From Amorphophallus konjac (taxonomy: Eukaryota; Streptophyta; Magnoliopsida; Alismatales; Araceae), in the NCBI GenBank assembly GCA_022559845.1, contig CM040120.1:163910334-163974333 (forward strand): a stretch of DNA of 64,000 nt, given 5' to 3'. Each line of letters opens with the position of its first letter. Within the stretch, counting starts at the first letter, position 1. The position numbers were made by a program, and so were the translations under genes. Shown here in pieces: positions 10,769 to 20,671 of this stretch. The notes beneath the pieces are model-generated. The model was not told the origin of the DNA. It searched no databases and saw only the letters and a list, made by a program, of their open reading frames with translations.

Positions 10769-13240
10769 ATGCGCCGTGAGAGCAATTCGGAGGAGCAGAG
10801 AATCGCAGCGGCTTTTGCGGAGCTAGAGGAGATTACCGCGGTGGCGATCCGTTAGCTCCCTTCTCCTCCGGAGTCCTCTGGTCTGGAGCCTTCCCCTTAT
10901 TCCTCCAGCTCTTCTATCTGTTCTATGGCGGACCAAAATCCTGAGGCCGAGGGGCGGTGGGAAGAACGGGCCCCAAGGGCTTTTTTGGCACCGTTGGAGC
11001 CTCTCCGTAGCGAGCTGAGTGAGGTTGATGTGAAGCGACTGGAGAATCAGTATAGGCTGCCTTGGCGGTTCTACTTCTCCATGCCTGAACCTCACAAGTC
11101 TAGCCTGGCCACTCGTTCCGACTTCTTTTGCCCCTCCATTCCTTTGTTGCCGATTTACTTCGGTTCTACTGGCTGGCTCCTGTTTAGCTGGTCTCCAACT
11201 CCTCTACCCTTATCTTCTCCTTCATTTTTCTCTGTGGCCAGAGTGGGGTGAACACCTCGTTGGACCTTTTCCACTATTTTTTTGAGTTGAAAGAGAACCT
11301 TTACGCGGGGAAGGGCTTCTTCTTCATCCAGGCGAAGCAAAAAAGGAGTTGTGTGTCCCTTTCCCTGAAGGATTCCTCTCACAAGGGGTGGAAGACCCAG
11401 TACTTCTGGGTGGGCACGTCTGCAGTCGATGTGTCCTGGGATTTCCCGATGGTGCCCAACTTTCACCCGAACGTTCCTTCGAAGCAAACGGAGGTCTCCC
11501 CGGAGGTGGAGAGGGAGGCTGCTATCCTTCTGAAGAATGGCCGGTCGACTGCTGAGTTGATGACCCCATCCAATATTGAGGAGTACCTTTCTTGAGCGCT
11601 GTTGTCGACAGGTAAGGGTTTCAGAGGCTTGTTCCCCCCCTTTTTTTTATCGGGTAAGTGCCTTCCTTCTCACAATTTGCTCTTCTTCGTTCAGACCTGA
11701 GGCGAGCGGCTGAGGAGGAGGCAACGCCAGCTGAGCTGGAGGTTATCGACGCAGATGATACGTCGGCTCCGAGTGATCTTCAAGCTTCGGAGGGCTCATC
11801 CCGCGCCCGGGATAAGGGCAAGCGGGCCGTCCGGGACGACGCTTCTGAGCACCGGGGGGTCAAGCGTAAGGATCCCGTGGCGAAGTTGCTAAGGTCTTCG
11901 ATGCAAGCCCTGTCTGCCGAGAAGAAACGGGTGAGAAAGGCAGAGGTCGCCCGCCCAGTCGAGGAGGCTCCTCTGTTGGCCTCTCCCTCTATAGAGCAAG
12001 AGGGGGCCAATGCCTAAGGGGTCGTGGCCGATGTCGGAGCACCGAGCAAGACAGAGGGGGCGCAAGACGGAGGGGTCCAGTCCGAGCCGATCGAGGCTGG
12101 AGGGTCGCAAGATGAAGCGACTCAGTCGCAGCCGACCGAGGCCGGGGAGGTATGCGGCGAGGTAGCCCAGCCCGAGCCAACCAGTGGGGCCCCCGAGGCA
12201 GGGTCACTCGGGGGAGGCGCCCTAATCCCGGTCGCCCTGGAGAGGGTCTCCCCTCCCTCGACCAGTACCTTCAGCGTCTGGGCCCCTCTATACCGGAGGT
12301 GCCACTCCATAGCTTCGGGAGCCACGCGAGGAGAACTCAAGAAAAGTCCCCCCTCCGTGCTTCTCAACTGGATTATAGAGGGTGGTCTAGTCTTGGCCCA
12401 CTAGGGGCTGAGGTGGTGGACGCGTATGCTCGGGCGGAGTCGGAGCGGGAGTCTCTTTCATGGGCCCATGGTGCGCTTGATCGGAAGGTCGAGCGTTTGA
12501 CCCTCAAACTCGGGGACTTTCATCGGGAGGTGGCCCTGCTCCGGGCACAGGTGCGGTCGAGCCATGCAGAGGCTCGGTCATTGGCTGAGCAGCTGGCCCA
12601 GGCCCGTCGTATGGTCGATCTGAAGAATGGGCTCTTGGAGACGGAGTGCAGAGTTCAGGTCGAGAGTGACGAGCAATGGAAGGCCAAGCGTGAGGGACTC
12701 AAGGACCGACTCCGGGGGGCCGAGGATGCATGGAACGAGGCCGAGAGGAGGCTGTCCGAGACGGAACAGAGGATAGCCGAGCTTGAGAGGAAGGCGGAGC
12801 TGGCTGGGGTGGAAGCGTTCGAGCAATATAAATGTTCAGAGGCTTACCACGTAGTTCTTCATAAGACTGCCTTACCCTACTATGAGTCGGGCTACCGTCG
12901 GGGACTTCGGAAGGGCTTCTCCCAGGGCTTCCATCGGGCCATCATAGAGGCGGAGGCCCAAGCGTCTGGGCTCGTTTTCCCTACCGGGCAACGCTATGAC
13001 TCAGACTGGGGCTCCACCGACTCCTCCCACCAGACGTCGAACGAAGAGGGGAGTCGGGGGGCCTCGGTCTCGTCCGAGCGATCACCGACTCCAGTAACCT
13101 CGGGAGGGCACGCGACGGAGACAGTTCCCACACAGGTGGGGTCAGTGCCTGGCTCGGCCGTCGTTGAGAGTACTGGGGGCGGATCATCTGGTGTCAAGGG
13201 GCCCTCGTCTATCGAGCCTCGAGATGGGCCCGAGGCCTGA
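10769..13240 (+). pseudogene. Antisense ORF 1 of the Tat element (putative gypsy-type transposon protein, coiled coil)
   Basis: It runs opposite to gag-pol between integrase and the 3' LTR. The start at 10769 gives MRRESNSEEQR, with an in-frame stop at 10853. The open part from 10925 has SEVDVKRLENQYRLPWRF. After a frame change near 11160, YWLAPV and FSFIFLCGQSGVNTSLDLF appear, followed by SSHKGWKTQYFWV, which is typical of the plant-specific domain called putative gypsy type transposon (Transposase_28-like). A plausible intron runs from the donor CAG/GTAAGG at about 11610 to the acceptor TTCAG near 11693. The second part (11694-13240, one stop at 12015 and one frameshift near 12350) is charged, with a coiled coil at 12400-12830, then a Ser/Thr/Pro-rich tail. 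Function in the family is unknown. The domain assignment is by memory of the motif, not a search. Confidence 0.7.
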
Positions 13241-13599
13241 TGTACCAGCTCTTTCTTTCTTTTTCTTTTCCCTTATGTAGTTGTGTAAAACCTTTTTTTG
13301 GAAAGTATAATAGTAGTGATATTAAGTGTTGAATTGACTGTTCCTTACCGCCTTTTGTGTGAGTTGACTACCGTATTCATAGTTGTTGGGGAAGGCACCG
13401 ATTTTCTCTGCAGATAGCGCGCGTGCCGATCTGTCAGATAACTGACATGGCACCGGCGCCTTTCCCCTTTCCCATGCCCTAAGTGACTTGTTGCTTCGCG
13501 TGTCCTGCTGGGGGGGATGTTGGGAAATGAGGTAACCATCTCAGGGAAGGCTCCTTTTGCGTGCTTTTAAGGGGAGAGTCATTTAAGGCAATCAGCTCC

Positions 13600-14448
13600 C
13601 CTTCGGCCTATAAAATGTCCGAGGGGCGTCTCCTCTTCCTTCCATTGCTTAAGGCCATCCCTGACGATCTCCCCTTCTTCCCTTTCCGCGAAGTGTTGTG
13701 ATGTCGATCTCAGTGGAGCATGGAAGGTGTTTCAGAAGATGATGATGCGGATAGCAGTAGGAGGGAGGCTCCTGCTACTCCAGTTTGGAAGAGGGTTCGA
13801 CAGTCAGTGGAGCATGTCACCTTCGTGCCCCCGGCCCGCCGATGCTATCCTGAGGTGAGGGGGAGCTCTTCAAGCTTCCTTCTTTCACTGCTCACCCAGC
13901 CCCTCCTTTCATTCTGCCGTCGATCCCATTGCTTAGAGGGGGAGCTCTTCAAGCTTCCTCTTCATTTGTCTTGGGTCGACTTCTTCCTTTTTTGCTTTTG
14001 TTGTTTCCCCTCGTTTCCTCTTTCTTTCACTATTCGCAGGATGCCTTTATCCTTGCTTGCACCACTTGAGGGTGCTTGCTTTCTGTTCGGCTTCCGTCCT
14101 CCTTCCAAAGAGTTGGTAGAGGAGGCCTTCTCTTGTTTTCCTTCTTTTTCTTCCTCCGATAACTTTGACACCTTTCTTTCGAGCCTCTCGAACCAACGGG
14201 GTTGGTTATCCTTTATCCGAGCCAGTTTCTGCGCTAGGCAGAGTCAGTGGCTGGACATAGGAGTGCTCACCGAGTTAGTCAAGCGCTCCGCTCGTGTCAT
14301 AGTACCAGTGGATGTAATTTTTTGTTTGCTGATATATATATATATATATTGTATTGGCTGCGGCCTACTTGATGTACACCAGAGTTTAATGAAAAGAGAG
14401 GAATGGCGTTTATTCAACATTGCTTACATGTGCGTGTTTGCCAGATGA
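13600..14448 (+). pseudogene. Antisense unit 2 of the Tat element with its own TATA box
   Basis: A TATA-like sequence (CCTATAAAATG, about 13608) lies about 110 bases before ATG 13720. The reading frame gives a Ser/Asp-rich start (MEGVSEDDDADSS) and a basic stretch. A candidate intron runs from GAG/GTGAGG (about 13855) to TTCGCAG (about 14039). Downstream there is an open stretch (MPLSLLAPLEG through LVKRSARVIVPVD) and an (AT)n run at 14333-14349. Two copies of a 20-base GGGGGAGCTCTTCAAGC motif sit 80 bases apart inside the candidate intron. No known domain is recognised. It may be a second antisense gene or a 5' exon of an antisense transcript. The intron call is inference. Confidence 0.4.
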
Positions 14449-15422
14449 TCAAAAATAGAACTTGCGTAGTGTTTTCACGTTCCATGTCCGAGGGATGGGT
14501 GCTCCTTCCATGGTGGACAATCGATATGCCCCTTTCCCGAGCGTCTCGACCACTCGGTAGGGGCCTTCCCAGTTAAGGGCTAGCTTTCCCGCCGCTTCCA
14601 GTGGTCGAGAGGCTTTGGCCTTTCTCAGGACGAAGTCCCCTGGCTGGAAATGTCTGTCTCGGACTCTGGAGTTGTAGTATCGAGTGACGCGCCGTTGGTA
14701 TTCCGTTGCTCGGATATTTGCAATCTCTCGGATCTCGTCCGCTAAGTCAAGGTTTTCCAGCAGTTTCTGCTCGTTCACCTTGGGTTTGAAGTGGACGACT
14801 CGGAGAGAGGGGTTGCCGACCTCCAATAGAATCACGGCTTCCGTGCCATATACTAACTGGAAAGGTGTTTCACCAGTGGCCATTCTCGGAGTAGTTCGAT
14901 GTGACCATAGTACGCTCGATAATTCCTCGAGCCAGCTTCCCTTGGCTTTATCGAGCCTGGTCTTGATGCCTTTTAAGATAGTTTTGTTGGCATTCTCGAC
15001 CAGTCCGTTGCCCTGAGGGTGGGCTACCGAAGTGAAGTGATTGCGAATGTTTAGGTCGGCACATCTCTCTCTGAAGTAATGAGAATCAAATTGCCAACCG
15101 TTATCGCTCATAATCACTCGGGAGACACCGCAACGACAAATGATCTACTTCCAAATGAAACTCCATACAACTGATTCGGTGATCCTTATGGTGGCCTCGG
15201 CCTCAATCCACTTGGTGAAGTAGTCGATGGCGATGATGATGAACTTCTTCTGAGCCTAAGCCATAGGGAATGGCCCCAAGATGTCGACCCCCCACCGAGT
15301 GATGGGTATGGCTTGGCAAGGGTGATGGCTCCGCGGCGGGCTGGTGGATTAGATGCTTGAAGCGCTGACATCAGTCGCACTTCTGTACATGGGTCGTGCA
15401 GTCGCGCTGGAGAGTAGGCCAC
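14449..15422 (-). pseudogene. pol: Integrase of the Tat element (broken)
   Basis: On the minus strand, the end of the core and the C-terminus are open at 14449-15117: SDNGWQF, HPQGNGLVENANK, WSHRTTPRMATGETPF and the C-terminal GDFVLRKAK...GPYRVVE. The central Asp (SDNG) and Glu (VENANK) of the D,D35E triad are seen. The upstream part of the core is in other frames with stops (15118-15422). The last residues (WNVKTLRKFYF) are a normal Tat integrase end. No chromodomain follows, as expected for Tat rather than chromoviruses. Confidence 0.85.
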
Positions 15423-16722
15423 CAGTAACCTTGATGAAGCAAGATCCTGGCGAGCGATCTTCCTCCTTGGTGCGCGCAGCAGATGCCTTCGTGTACTTCC
15501 TGAACCGCTCGGCTGGCTTCATCGGCGCCGATGCACTTGAGGAGGGGACCAGAGAAAGATCTACGGTACAAGGCATCGTCCAGCATGACGAAACGCCGAG
15601 CTTGGTACTTAAGTTTCCGAGCCTCCCGAGGGTCGGGGGGCTCTTGAGAATACCGGAGCCAGGATATGTAGGGGGTCCGCCAGTCGCTCGGGGGTGTTGG
15701 GTCAATGGTCATGAGCTCGGATTCGATGCTCGGTCGCTCGAGCTCTTCGAGGAAGGCCGACCGAGTACCTTCGGGGTCGAGGGAGGAGGCCAGACGAGAG
15801 AGGGCGTCCGCTCGGAAGTTTTCCTCCCGGGCTATCCGAACTACCTCAAAGCTCTCAAAGAGTCGGGCCATCCTTTTGACCATCTGGAGGTACTTGATCA
15901 TTTGTCCTTCCCGAGCTTCGTAATCACCATTAACCTGGCTAGCGACCAATTGGGAGTCGGTGTGGATCCTGACTCGCTCGGCCCCCAGTCATCGAGCCAT
16001 CCTGGCCGCCGAGATAAGGGCTTTGTACTCGGAGGCGTTGCTGGACGTCTCGAAGTTGAATTTCAAGGCGTACCGCAGCTCTGCCCCCTCGGGGGACTTG
16101 AGAAGGACACTGGCGCCGCATCCGACCGAGTTGGAAGACCCGTCGACGAACAGGTCCCAAGTGGGCCCGGGCGCAGGTGGTAGTGCCTCTTCAGTCGGGA
16201 CTGTGCTTTCGGCGATGAAGTCCGCGAGGGCCTATCCCTTGATGGCCGAGCGGGGGCGATACGAGATGTCATAGGCCCCGAGCATGATGGCCCACTTGAC
16301 GAGGCATCCTGAGGCTTCAGGGTGAAAGAGGATCCTCTTCAGGGGTTCGTCGGTCAATACGACAATGGAGTGCCCTTGAAAGTAAGGCCGGAGGCGCTTG
16401 GCTGAGGTTACCAACACTAGCACGAGTTTTTCGATTGCAGGATACCTTCTTTCAGCCTCATTAAGCACCTTGCTAGTATAGTAGACCGGTCTCTCGACCC
16501 GTCGTCGTTCCTGACTAGGACTGAGCTCACTGTGGAAGGGGTCGCCGAGAGGTAAAGGTGTAGAGCTTCACCCGGGACCGGCTTGGATAGCACCGGGGGC
16601 GAGGCCAAGAATTTCTTGAGTTCTGCGAATGCCTTCTGACATTCCTCATCCCAGGTGAACGTAGTAGATGCCATTTTGGGTCCCCTCAATAATTTGAAGA
16701 AGGGCAAGCATCGTTCGTCCAC
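15371..16722 (-). pseudogene. pol: Dual RNase H region and integrase zinc finger of the Tat element
   Basis: Reading right to left, the RT-linked RNase H is at 16722-16417 (TWDEECQKAFAELKKFL) and continues to 16232 (LNEAERRYPAIEKLVL). After a stop at about 16232, a second archaeal-type RNase H follows with LFVDGSSNSVGCGASV, NASEYKALI and HTDSQLVASQVNGDYEARE. The integrase zinc finger (VHEGICCAHQGGRSLARILL...GYWWPTLQRDC...CD) ends at 15371. Two different RNase H domains are diagnostic of the Tat clade. A stop after ISAARMA separates the second RNase H into two frames. Confidence 0.87.
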
Positions 16723-17504
16723 TCAGGATAGGAAGCGGTTGAGCGCAGCGATGCGCCCCATAAGGCGTTGGACGTCCTTGATGTAGGTGGGTGGCCGCAT
16801 GTTCAGGATGGCCTGAACCTTGCCGTGATTGGCCTCAATCCCATGCTGAGTTACTAGGAAGCCTAGGAGCTTCCCGAATCTGACTCCGAAGGCACATTTA
16901 GCGGGGTTGAGCTTCATGTTGCATCTCAGGAGGGTGTCGAAGGTCTCGGCTAAATCGACAAGATGGTCTTCAACCTTCGACGTTTTGACGAGCATATCAT
17001 CAATGTAGGCCTCGACATTCCGACCGAGCCGTCCCTCGAAGATGTGGTTGATCAGTCTCTGATATGTTGCTCTAGCATTCTTCAACCCGAACGGCATTCG
17101 GGTGTAGCAGTGTACGCCGAAGTTGATGATGAAGGCGGTCTTCTCGATGTCCTCGGGGTCCATCCTGATCTGATGGTAACCGGAGTAGGCGTCCTGGAAG
17201 CTGAGCAACTCGTTGCCAGAGGTTGAGTCGACCAGTTGATCGATGCTTGGCAGCGGGTAGCAATCTTTCGAGGTAGCCTTGTTGAGGTCGGTGAAGTCTA
17301 CGCACATTCGCCATTTCCCTAAGCCTTTGGTACTAGGACGACGTTGGCAAGCCACGTAGGGTAAAGGATTGGATGAAAAAGGCCAGTCTTTTTCCCCTTG
17401 ATGACTTGCTCTTTGATGACCGCTTGCTTCTCCGAGACGTGCTTTCTCCTGCGTTGCTGGACAGGTTTCACCGTTGGGTTGAGGTTGAGCTTGTGCATCA
17501 CCAT
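16723..17504 (-). pseudogene. pol: Reverse transcriptase of the Tat element
   Basis: The minus-strand ORF holds KWRMCVDFTDLNKATSKDCYPLPSIDQLVD, FQDAYSGYHQIRM, RMPFGLKNARATYQR and an intact catalytic box YIDDMLVKT, then LGFLVTQHGIEAN and RLMGRIAALNRFLS. A stop directly after this (16723) separates it from the RNase H. The N-terminal part (17319-17504) is in another frame, so a small frameshift lies near 17330. The catalytic aspartates are preserved, but the polyprotein is interrupted. Confidence 0.9.
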
Positions 17505-17585
17505 GTCTCCCGGGATCTCAGGGAGGTACTCGTCAGACCATGCAAAGACTTGGATGTAATGGGCAAGGAAATCCTTATATTTTTC

Positions 17586-18457
17586 TTATTCGTCGGATGG
17601 TAGATCGGCTCCGATCTTGACTCCTAGAGTCGGGTGACCATTGTGGAAGACCGTTAGCAACTTGCCGCCAGGCTCAGATGTTGCGGGTCCCTCCTCGGCT
17701 CCCTTCACTCCTTTATTTTTCCCTTCCGGCCTCGTGGCTTCGACCGAGATTATATAGCACCGTCTAGCCAATGCCTGGTTACCCCAGACCTCCCCCACGC
17801 CATGCTTGGTTGGGAACTTCATTTTTTGGTGATAGGTAGAGGGCACCGCTTTTGTTCGGCTGAGGATACCTCAGCTGAAGGTGGCGTTATAGGCCGTCAT
17901 TCTCTTAATCATGATGAAGTCCACCATAACCATAACGGTTTTGGGCGGGGTGCCGATAGTAAGTGATAGGCTCAGGGCTCCCTCGGGATAAGTTGCCTGG
18001 CCGTTGAACCCACAGAGGGGGGTTCGGATCGGGTGGAGTTTAGATGGATTCTCTCCCATCTTGAGAAAACATTCGTAGGATAATACATCGGGGGCACTAC
18101 CATTATCTACTAAGATCCTATCTACGTTACAATGGTTTATTGTAGCCGATACAACAAGAGTGTCATCATGCGGGGTGGCTAACCCTTCCAGGTCTTGGTC
18201 GGAGAATACCAGGGCCTGCGGTTCGCTCGCCTGCGGGGCCTTAGGGAGCTCGGCGGAGGCTCGGCTCACCCGCTCGGCGTGACGCTTTCTTCCTCGGCTG
18301 CTATCTCCCCCTGATGCTGCGCCGCCAACGATGATGTTGATGTGGACTCCACGGGGGGCATTGTCGATTTCTTCGGGGGTGCCTCGGTCTTCCTTCTGCC
18401 CGGACACGTATCGGGATAGGTGTCCCTGGCGGATGAGGCGCTCGATCTCGTCTTGGA
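17586..18457 (-). pseudogene. pol: Protease region of the Tat element
   Basis: The minus-strand frame 18407-17871 carries NHCNVDRILVDNGSAPDVLSYECF, the Tat protease active-site region; the usual D-G/S-G reads VDNGS here. A stop after TAYNATFS (17871) separates it from the 17846-17586 segment, which continues towards the RT. Upstream, LQDEIERLIRQGHL links it to the gag nucleocapsid across a stop at 18459. Confidence 0.75.
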
Positions 18458-18458
18458 G

Positions 18459-19936
18459 TTAATGGCAATCGCCGATGTGATGCCCGTGATCGCTGTGGAA
18501 TAGGCAATGCTTGCGGCAATTGCAGTGCTTGGCCTTCATAGGCTCGGGTTGGCGGAGGAGACCCGAGCCTTTAATATCTTCGTAGATCTCGTACACGGGA
18601 GCGGTCAGGGGGGTATACCGCTCATACTTTCGGGAAGGCTCCTTGCGGTCTCCATCCTGGTTCTGCCTTTTTCCTTGGCCCGTGCCTAGTTCGGACGGTC
18701 GCTTCCTATCCCCCTCCCGACCTGAGCCTGTCGTGCCTTGGAAGGTGCTGAGGACTTCCTCGCATTCTACGTGGCGCAGGGCCAGGGTCACTAGCTCGGC
18801 GAGGGAGGCGGGAGGATGGAGGACTAGCTCGCGCCATAGGTTCTCATCATGGGTACCCCCGGTTAGTGCGATGATGGCCGAGGCAACATCCAGGCGGGGG
18901 ATGCGCAGTGCTTCCAATTTGAATCGGTTGATATAAGTCCATAGCTTCTCCCCCTATTCCTGCTTGAGGGCCAGTAATCCTGCCACTGACCGAGGAGGAC
19001 CGCTGCCGGTGAAGCGTTCCTTGAACACTCACCTGAACTGCTTGAAGTTGTGGATGCTGCCGGAGGTGAGGGCCCTAAACCAGGCCTGAGTGCCCTGAAC
19101 CAGAGTGGTCACGAACGCTCGATAATTGATCATGTCAGACACCCCATGCAAGGCCATTAGGGCATCAAAGCTGTCGTAGTGATCGGCCGGGTCTCCTTGG
19201 CCGTCATACAATTTGAAGGTCAGAAGTGAGATCCTGAGGGAAATCTCGGCCTTCAACATATAATCGGAGAATGGGGATCGCTCCTCGTCCTTCACAGGAG
19301 AGGTCTTCTGCAAGGTGCGGAGGGCGCGCTCTTGCTCTGCAAAACACCTCTCAAAGTCTCGCAGCCGGAGAGACAGCTCTGGCTGACGTTGGCCGAGGGG
19401 ATGGGGGGCGCACCTGCATGCTGTCCTGGCGCTCCTCGGGGGCCTCGGTTTTTGGGATCGATCGGAGTGCTCCGGACTTCTCCCTCCTCGGGGTGGAGGA
19501 GGCTTCCTGCTCCGAGGGAGGGGCATGCGATGGTCCTCCTGACTGGTTGCGGATGAGCCGTCGCTGCCGGAGGGTAAAACGGCCTACAACAGTTTGCTGG
19601 GAGGCATCTCCGCAGGGGGGGCTTTTCCGGGGGGATGCGACTTCTCCTCCCTGGCCGCCTGGGCCCTCATGAAATCCATGAGGACATCCAGTTTTACGTT
19701 GAGGGTTTGGAGGGCGTCGTGCTCCTGCTGGGGAGTTATTCTCCCGCCACTGATGGAGGTATTTCATTGGCTTGGTGGTTCGATGGGGAATTCTCCGTAG
19801 GGAGGGAAGGTGCATCTTCCTCCGTCGCCAGGATCTTTCCCTTGTCGCCGACAGTTCTCCTACCAGAACTTCTTCGCACCATGATGGCTCTTTGCGCATT
19901 TACCACAGATGGCGCCAGATGAAGAGGGGCGATCAC
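18459..19936 (-). pseudogene. gag: gag of the Tat element (broken)
   Basis: The N-terminus MVRRSSGRRTVGDKGK is open in the frame ending at 19736; later parts are in other frames. The capsid core, LTFKLYDGQGDPADHYDSF with MALHGVSDMINYRAF and AWFRAL, is at 19029-19526. It continues past a stop at about 19029 to LVTLALRHVECEE and the single knuckle-like CFH motif (HCLFHSDHGHHIGDCH). The stop right after GDCH (18459) looks like CAA to TAA. The overall order is the standard Tat gag. Confidence 0.85.
19903..19917 (-). other. Primer-binding site of the Tat element (tRNA-Arg-like type)
   Basis: On the minus strand TGGCGCCATCTGTGG lies two bases inside the 5' LTR. It is close to the TGGCGCC-type site of Tat elements such as RIRE2. 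It differs from the iMet-type site of the other elements in the window. Confidence 0.8.
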
Positions 19937-20640
19937 GCGTTACTCCTGAGCGGGGAAGAGAATAACTACGTACGCTTGAAGCATGAACTGCAAGAAGGGA
20001 AACAAGTCAGAGGTGTCCAGGGATGGATCCCCGGGGAAAACCCTCCGATGCTTAAGTCAGCAAGTGTAGTAGAGCACTAGTGCGAAGGGAGGAGATAGGG
20101 GGGAGATGGGGGCGCGAGATCCCTCTCCACCAAGAGGTGAAGTGGTTCCTGCTCAGAGTTTCTGGCTTACCTCCTCACAGTAGGGCTCTTCTGGCTTAAA
20201 TAGTGGCTCGTTGAGTGTATGATCCCTGTGAGTTGAGAAGATTTGGGGGGGTTACGTCCTCCTTATGGGCTCTTTATAGCACACGGACTCTTGATCACCC
20301 TTATCCCCTTGAGCTCCCAACTTTTAAAGGACTCGTAACGGCTGTACAGATAAGCTTCCATCAGTTGGCCCGAGCGCGAGGCACTGGCCCAGGAGATGTC
20401 TCCCGAGAGATGAGTGCATGGCTTGGGCTGGGAATACTCAGCTCCAAAGGAGCTTTCCCGATCGATCTGATGCTCGGACTTCCCATCCCGAAGGCCGCCT
20501 AGGAAGTGCTGGATCCGAGTGAGTTATTAGGCTTGTATTGAGTGGGCTCTAGCGCTATCACTTCAAGGAGCCGAGCCTCGTTGGGTCGGGTCAGACCTCG
20601 TTTGGCCTCTCCATTCGGGCGGTAAGATTTCTCCTCTCCA
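19920..20640 (-). repeat. 5' LTR of the Tat element, 721 bp
   Basis: Intact copy from TGAAGAGG to CTCTCCA, flanked on the right by ATAGT. A diverged relative stands alone at 42976-43673. Confidence 0.93.
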
Positions 20641-20671
20641 ATAGTGTTGCCATAATCAAAAAGGGGGAGAC

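Larger units (their letters stand above)
7481..20640 (-). mobile_element. Complete Tat-clade Ty3/gypsy retrotransposon
   Basis: Both LTRs begin TGAAGAGG and end CTCCA/CCCA, and the 5-bp target duplication ATAGT flanks the element (7476-7480 and 20641-20645). The left LTR, once the nested solo LTR and its duplication are removed, is 721 bp; the right one is also 721 bp. The element proper is about 10.9 kb. gag, protease, RT, dual RNase H and integrase run right to left on the minus strand. Two plus-strand antisense units lie between pol and the 3' LTR, as known for Tat elements such as RIRE2 and Grande. It is inserted in a Sirevirus-type element. Several stops and frameshifts make it non-autonomous today. 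Confidence 0.93.

Noticed and set aside
15353..16183. 276-codon plus-strand frame
   Set aside because: It is the antisense shadow of the Tat RNase H/integrase region; the minus strand carries the recognisable motifs.
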